Assembly (NCBI GenBank): GCA_011322005.1
Contig: DROE01000305.1
Location: 1-8,547, forward strand
DNA length: 8,547 nucleotides
From: Devosia sp.
Lineage (GTDB): Bacteria > Pseudomonadota > Alphaproteobacteria > Rhizobiales > Devosiaceae
Direction of reading: 5' to 3'
This document shows, piece after piece, positions 5,626 through 8,547 of the stretch. The position numbers were made by a program, and so were the translations under genes. The notes below the pieces were generated by a model that did no database searches, was not told where the DNA came from, and saw only the letters and a list, made by a program, of their open reading frames with translations. The stretch's first letter is position 1. Each line of letters opens with the position of its first letter.

Positions 5626-6090
5626 ATGGCACTACGGATTTTGGCCGCCCTGGCTCTTTTTTCGGTGGTTGCGGCCTGCCAGCCGGGGGATACCTCTTCA
5701 GAACATCCGGTTTTTACCGAGGTGCGCAACAATGATGTCAGGGGAGTACAGCGATATCTGGCGGAAGGGGGGGACCCCAATCTCGTCAATTCTGATGGCG
5801 ATACGATGCTTTATGTGGCCTCGGGCGCCAAGGGTGGGTTCGAGGTGGTTGAGGTGTTGCTGCTGGCCGGTGCTGACACGGCAAAACTGTCCAGAGAAAA
5901 CAGAACCCCGCTGCATACGGCGGCGGCCTGGTGCAACGAGCGTATCGTTGAGGCGCTGCTCAATGAGGGGGCCAGTTTTACAGCGCAGAACGCCGAAGGG
6001 CAGACTCCGCCCCAGGTGGTATGCGCCCAGCCCTATGAGAGGCGCGACCAGGTGCTTGCGTTATTTAGCCGTGCGGGCTGGAGTGAATAG
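5626..6090 (+). CDS. Ankyrin-repeat lipoprotein
   Basis: This encodes 154 residues. The N-terminus is a lipoprotein signal: hydrophobic residues 4-17 end in the lipobox V15-A-A-C18, with Gln at +2, which points to the outer membrane. The mature part has three to four ankyrin repeats. EVRNNDVRGVQRYLAEGGDPN (32-52) starts the first; DGDTMLYVA, GGFEVVEVLLLAGAD, NRTPLHTAAAWCNERIVEALLNEGAS and GQTPPQVV continue the repeat phase. Repeats of this kind mediate protein contacts in the periplasm, but no partner can be read from the sequence. The gene starts 3 nt after the yjbQ stop, with GGAG at 5614-5617 inside the end of yjbQ, so the two are translationally adjacent and surely co-transcribed. Confidence 0.88.
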   Translation: MALRILAALALFSVVAACQPGDTSSEHPVFTEVRNNDVRGVQRYLAEGGDPNLVNSDGDTMLYVASGAKGGFEVVEVLLLAGADTAKLSRENRTPLHTAAAWCNERIVEALLNEGASFTAQNAEGQTPPQVVCAQPYERRDQVLALFSRAGWSE

Positions 6091-6143
6091 GGTTGCTCAT
6101 GCTATCTCTGCAAATTCCTGCCAAATAATACGGACCAGCGCAT

Positions 6144-6965
6144 TTGCCCGACCTGATTGAGTTCTTGCCACTGATTGGTGGCCTGCTCGCCGCCGGGGCA
6201 CTGGCGGGGCTGATTGCGGGGCTGCTCGGGGTCGGGGGCGGTATCGTCATGGTTCCGGCAATGGCGCTCACCTTTGAAATCATGGGGTTTGACGAGCAGG
6301 TGTTTCAGCACGTGGCGGTGGCCACCTCGCTGGCGGTCATCATCGCCACCGGCACGACAAGCGCACGCGCCCACTATCAGCGCGGGGCGGTGCTGGTGGA
6401 TGTGCTTAAGGTCTGGGCGCCGTTCATCATCGGGGCTTCGCTGCTCGGGGGGCTGATGGCCCGGCTTTACAGCGGGGATATGCTGCGCATCATTTTTGGT
6501 GTTATAGCGCTTTTTGTGGCCCTGAATATGGTTTTGCCGGTGCAAAGAAAGCTGATGGCACAATTGGGCGGCTCGGTCGCCACAAACCGGGTAATGGCGG
6601 CAATAATCGGCTATTTTTCAGCCCTTATGGGCATTGGAGGGGGCTCGTTGAGTGTGCCCACGCTGGCGGCGTTCGGCAATTCCATGCACCGGGCCGTGGG
6701 GACCAGTGCAGCACTGGGCCTGGCTCTGGCGGTGCCCGGCACCATCGGGTTTATCGTCTCGGGCTGGGATGTGGTCGGGCGCCCCCCTTTCAGCCTCGGC
6801 TATGTCAACGTTCCGGCGTTGTTTATCATCGGCATCGTGGCGGCAAGTGTTGCGCCGCTGGGGGCGGCCCTGGCCCACCGTCTCGACCAGAAAAACCTCA
6901 GGCTTGCTTTTGGTCTGTTCCTTCTTGTTGTTGGTGCGCGCATGCTGTGGCAGGCTTTCGCCTGA
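6144..6965 (+). CDS. Sulfite exporter TauE/SafE family permease
   Basis: This encodes 273 residues with about eight membrane segments. Two homologous halves are seen: GLLGVGGGIVMVPAM (26-40) with ATSLAVIIATGTTSARAH (60-77), and GYFSALMGIGGGSLSVPTL (146-164) with RAVGTSAALGLALAVPG (173-189). These duplicated glycine motifs define the TauE/SafE family, which exports sulfite, sulfoacetate or other small organic anions across the inner membrane. Substrate cannot be assigned here because no sulfur genes are nearby. The frame has no ATG at its beginning: the first plausible start is TTG at 6144, since an in-frame stop lies at 6126, and the next ATG codons fall inside the first glycine motif. The ribosome binding site is weak (GGACCAG). 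It follows the lipoprotein gene by 53 nt and may be the last gene of that unit. Confidence 0.9.
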   Translation: MPDLIEFLPLIGGLLAAGALAGLIAGLLGVGGGIVMVPAMALTFEIMGFDEQVFQHVAVATSLAVIIATGTTSARAHYQRGAVLVDVLKVWAPFIIGASLLGGLMARLYSGDMLRIIFGVIALFVALNMVLPVQRKLMAQLGGSVATNRVMAAIIGYFSALMGIGGGSLSVPTLAAFGNSMHRAVGTSAALGLALAVPGTIGFIVSGWDVVGRPPFSLGYVNVPALFIIGIVAASVAPLGAALAHRLDQKNLRLAFGLFLLVVGARMLWQAFA

Positions 6966-7009
6966 AGTTGGTCAGCGCCCGGGCTTGGGAGCGTGAATGT
7001 CAACCGACT
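6966..7009. terminator. Imperfect hairpin between convergent genes
   Basis: AGTTGGT (6966-6972) can pair with ACCGACT (7003-7009) with one G-U pair, and the enclosed TCA-CGC-CC segments can pair further with GG-GCG-TGA through bulges. It fills almost the whole 52-bp gap between the convergent exporter and SIMPL genes. There is no T-tract, so intrinsic termination is uncertain. Confidence 0.25.
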
Positions 7010-7017
7010 CCTGGAGT

Positions 7018-7743
7018 TTAGTCCTCCTGCACCAGTTCCCATTCAACGAACACCTGTCTGGAAAAGGTCAACTCGCCCGCGGCGACGGGCACGGCGTCAC
7101 TGGCCATGGCCATGCGGGCCATCTCGGGCTGAAAAACCGGCCTGCTGCCTCCGTCCTCGCGGATGGAGACAATGCGTCCCAGAGACAGACCTGCCGCCTC
7201 CACATAAAGCTCGGCCTTGGCGATGGCGTCGGCCATGGCGGCCCGGCGCGCCTCGATCTGCAATTGTGCGGTATCGGACACCGCAAAGGAAATGGAGTTG
7301 ATCTGGTTTGCGCCAACGGTCACCGCAGCGTCGATGAGCGCCCCCAGATTATCCAAGTCGCGTACCCGTACGGTGACATTGTTGAACACCTGATAGCCAA
7401 CGATGCGCGGCGGCTTTGGGTTGCCACTGGCGTCGGGCCGGTTGGGGTAGACATATTGGGGCTGCACCGAAAAATCCGACGTCTGGATGTCGCGCTCTTC
7501 GATTGCATTGTCCTTTAGCAGGGCAAAAAGCCTGCTCATGGCGGCGGTATTGGCGCTCAGCGCCTCGCGGGCGGTCTGGGCGTTGGTCACGACACCTGAG
7601 CGGACAATCGCCATGTCGGGGACCGAGGTCACCTCGCCAATGCCCTGCAGGGAAATTATTCCCGGCTTTGTCCCGGTCTGGGCGATAGCGGGGGAAAGAA
7701 ACACAAAGGCTGCAAAAAACGCGATGAAAATGGCGGGGCGCAT
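7018..7743 (-). CDS. SIMPL domain (DUF541) periplasmic protein
   Basis: This encodes 241 residues from the ATG complementary to 7741-7743, preceded by AAGGAA; the frame runs 41 codons further upstream, but only this start puts a signal peptide at the N-terminus. Residues 1-21 form a Sec signal ending AIA before QTG. The mature chain follows the SIMPL pattern: GIISLQGIGEVTSVPDMAIV (28-47), repeated alanine-rich helix ANTAAMSRLFALLK (64-77), DIQTSDFSVQPQYVY (85-99), GYQVFNNVTVRVRDLDNLGALIDAA (116-140), the conserved ARRAAMADAIAKAELYVEAAGLSLG (165-189), and a final FSRQVFVEWEL strand. Family members (for example E. coli YggE, Brucella BP26) are exported and linked to stress tolerance or antigenicity, with no enzymatic role settled. 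It is convergent to the TauE/SafE gene and has a 9-bp inverted repeat in its leader. Confidence 0.92.
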   Translation of the reverse strand: MRPAIFIAFFAAFVFLSPAIAQTGTKPGIISLQGIGEVTSVPDMAIVRSGVVTNAQTAREALSANTAAMSRLFALLKDNAIEERDIQTSDFSVQPQYVYPNRPDASGNPKPPRIVGYQVFNNVTVRVRDLDNLGALIDAAVTVGANQINSISFAVSDTAQLQIEARRAAMADAIAKAELYVEAAGLSLGRIVSIREDGGSRPVFQPEMARMAMASDAVPVAAGELTFSRQVFVEWELVQED

Positions 7744-7776
7744 GGGGTGCAATTCCTTTTTTGAGGCGAGACCGTG

Positions 7777-7797
7777 GCAAATCTGGCTCAGATTTGC
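7777..7797. promoter_or_regulatory. Perfect 9-bp inverted repeat upstream of the SIMPL gene
   Basis: GCAAATCTG (7777-7785) and CAGATTTGC (7789-7797) are exact reverse complements separated by 3 bp. The repeat lies 33 bp upstream of the SIMPL start codon. It could be an operator for a dimeric regulator or an RNA hairpin in the leader; no T-run adjoins it. Confidence 0.55.
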
Positions 7798-7855
7798 GTC
7801 ACTTTTGGGGCCGCAGGGAGGGCAACAGTTGGCAGGTGTGCCCTGTGCGCTGTGT

Positions 7856-7882
7856 CCGGCAAACACTGATTGCCGGTGTTTG
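7856..7882. repeat. Two interleaved 7-bp inverted repeats
   Basis: CCGGCAA (7856-7862) mirrors TTGCCGG (7870-7876), while CAAACAC (7860-7866) mirrors GTGTTTG (7876-7882). The two dyads overlap, so as RNA only one stem could form at a time. They lie in the gap between the SIMPL gene and the tRNA gene, with no gene reading across them. Function unknown. Confidence 0.5.
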
Positions 7883-7933
7883 ATGGGTCCGTGACCTAAA
7901 GTTCTGCGCTTGTCGGGACGGGGAATTTTTGCT

Positions 7934-7963
7934 TTGACGATGTGCCTTTGTTTCAGGTAACAG
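7934..7963 (+). promoter_or_regulatory. Predicted promoter of the tRNA gene
   Basis: TTGACG (7934-7939) and TAACAG (7958-7963) are 18 bp apart, 44 bp upstream of the tRNA 5' end. A GC-rich stretch (GCGGGGCG) follows the -10, as is common for stable-RNA promoters. A short hairpin GGCGT / ACGCC (7967-7980) would begin the leader removed by processing. Confidence 0.5.
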
Positions 7964-8007
7964 CGGGGCGTGTCAACGCCGGGAATTGCATCCGGCGCAA
8001 TGAAAGT

Positions 8008-8084
8008 GGGCCTGTAGCTCAGTTGGTTAGAGCCGACCGCTCATAACGGTCTGGTCGCAGGTTCGAGTCCTGCCGGGCCCACCA
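8008..8084 (+). tRNA. tRNA with CAT anticodon, most likely tRNA-Ile2 (lysidine type)
   Basis: All arms fold: acceptor GGGCCTG with CGGGCCC (one T-G pair), D-arm GCTC/GAGC, anticodon arm GACCG-CTCATAA-CGGTC with anticodon CAT at 8040-8042, T-arm GCAGG-TTCGAGT-CCTGC, discriminator A and an encoded CCA. A CAT anticodon can mean elongator Met, initiator Met or Ile2. The G1-C72 pair rules out a typical initiator. The C4-G69 and C5-G68 pairs match determinants known for TilS recognition in E. coli tRNA-Ile2, and the loop and variable region resemble that tRNA, so Ile2 is preferred over elongator Met. The antisense strand from the anticodon to the CCA encodes the last residues of a recombinase. A T6 run (8085-8090) follows directly. 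Confidence 0.93.
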
Positions 8085-8090
8085 TTTTTT
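8041..8090. mobile_element. Predicted element end / attachment site in the tRNA 3' half
   Basis: The recombinase frame ends within the tRNA gene, so the recombination core probably lies in the T-arm to CCA segment, which the insertion rebuilt so that the tRNA remains complete. The element body extends to the right, out of the window. The exact core can only be fixed by finding the second copy at the other end. Confidence 0.6.
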
Positions 8091-8547
8091 CGATCTCGCG
8101 CTGACGCACTTCGTGCTTCGCTCCGATGGGGCGGCCAAGAAGTTGGCCGGCAATCTGTTCGGTTGCCTGGTTGCGGTTCGAGGTTTCTCCTCTCACCTCC
8201 ACCATTTCACAATTACCCATTGAGATACCCGCTAACACCTTGAAAGGTAAGGAGGTTTTAGCGGTTCGATAGCCCTTATTCCGGCAGTAGGCAATACGCT
8301 CGGAAAAGGCCAGTCTGAGCACTGTTCTTTGCAGGATGAACTCGCCAGAAGCCCAGAGATTCCAAGGGTTTGCCAGAAATTTCAGAGCTGGTTCGATAAA
8401 TTCACTCATGCTGCCTTTTGTTACCACTCCATTTTGCAATTTTTCGCTCATGAGAGCCTTTTGATTTTGAAGCGTTTCAATTTTTTCCTCATAGGCATTG
8501 ATCACCGTAGGGCTGGTGGCATCCATAATCCGTTCCAGTAAATTCCC
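8041..8547 (-). CDS. Serine recombinase (resolvase/integrase family), C-terminal part
   Basis: The frame is open to the right edge, so the N-terminus, including the catalytic serine domain, lies outside the window; 168 residues are visible. A coiled-coil stretch (AYEEKIETLQNQKALMSEKL) leads into a segment typical of the C-terminus of large serine recombinases: ALKFLANPWNLWASGEF, then RTVLRLAFSERIAYCRNKG, then YRTAKTSLPFKVLAG. Family members usually end soon after that point; here about 50 more residues follow. The last 14 residues (MVGPAGLEPATRPL) are the antisense translation of the tRNA 3' half, and the stop codon lies in the anticodon loop. This is the signature of an integrase gene placed at the end of an element that inserted in the tRNA. 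The segment from about 8200 rightwards is visibly more AT-rich than the rest of the window. Confidence 0.9.
   Translation of the reverse strand, partial: GNLLERIMDATSPTVINAYEEKIETLQNQKALMSEKLQNGVVTKGSMSEFIEPALKFLANPWNLWASGEFILQRTVLRLAFSERIAYCRNKGYRTAKTSLPFKVLAGISMGNCEMVEVRGETSNRNQATEQIAGQLLGRPIGAKHEVRQREIEKMVGPAGLEPATRPL
8160..8207 (+). pseudogene. Decayed tRNA 3'-end-like sequence inside the element
   Basis: Aligned with the intact tRNA (8047-8087), this stretch shares, in the same order, CGGT, CTGGT, GGTTCGAG and CCACCATTT, with small insertions between them. The T-stem no longer pairs, so it is not a functional tRNA. It lies about 115 bp from the intact tRNA end and is part of the recombinase reading frame. 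It may be a remnant of an earlier attachment site; chance similarity cannot be excluded by eye. Confidence 0.4.

Noticed and set aside
7744..7866. Longer N-terminus of the SIMPL protein
   Set aside because: It would bury the signal peptide 41 residues inside the protein and translate across the 9-bp dyad.
8041..8085. VGPAGLEPATRPL as a conserved protein motif
   Set aside because: This peptide is common in databases only because it is the antisense translation of tRNA 3' halves; it is not a functional domain.
8132..8149. CGGCCAA-GAAG-TTGGCCG hairpin downstream of the tRNA as its terminator
   Set aside because: A perfect 7-bp stem, but no T-run follows it, and it lies within the recombinase coding frame; a role in recombination cannot be shown.
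1..8547. CRISPR array, rRNA genes or insertion sequence
   Set aside because: No regularly spaced repeats, rRNA-like sequence or transposase frame with terminal repeats was seen on either strand.

Overview
The window looks like alphaproteobacterial chromosome, with the edge of an integrated mobile element at its right end. This is judged from moderately GC-rich coding sequence, from family resemblance (the HlyU-like, DUF4336, SIMPL and TauE/SafE proteins) and from the tRNA sequence; no species can be named. Positions 1 to about 8007 read as ordinary but regulator-rich core or accessory chromosome. From the 3' half of the tRNA gene at 8008-8084 rightwards, the sequence belongs to an integrated element whose serine recombinase gene ends inside the tRNA gene.

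Left block (1-1422): two small membrane-protein genes on the minus strand (one cut by the window edge) face a divergent TetR-family regulator. The shared 102-bp gap holds two nearly identical 14-bp palindromes that bracket a predicted promoter of the membrane genes, so TetR probably represses this pair and itself. Next come a small HlyU-family protein (1531-1827) and, convergent to it, a secreted protein of unknown family (1859-2572).

Middle block (2667-4694): a PadR-family regulator, a GyrI-like small-molecule-binding protein and a DUF4336 protein run in one direction. The padR promoter carries a perfect 20-bp palindrome that reaches into the start codon. The DUF4336 ribosome binding site lies in one arm of a predicted hairpin. 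This resembles a sensing and handling module for a small toxic molecule, but the ligand is unknown.

Right block (4814-7743): an ArsR-type regulator is followed by a YjbQ/UPF0047 protein and an ankyrin-repeat lipoprotein, a tight three-gene unit, and then a TauE/SafE-family exporter. A periplasmic SIMPL-domain protein is convergent to these. Between it and the tRNA lies a 264-bp gap with several perfect inverted repeats.

Two themes stand out. First, the three DNA-binding regulators (TetR, PadR, ArsR) all lack a Shine-Dalgarno sequence and have predicted promoters that would start transcription at or within about 10 nt of the ATG, whereas nearly all other genes have clear ribosome binding sites. 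Second, the recombinase overlaps tRNA-Ile2(CAU), and a decayed second copy of the tRNA 3' portion lies about 115 bp inside the element.
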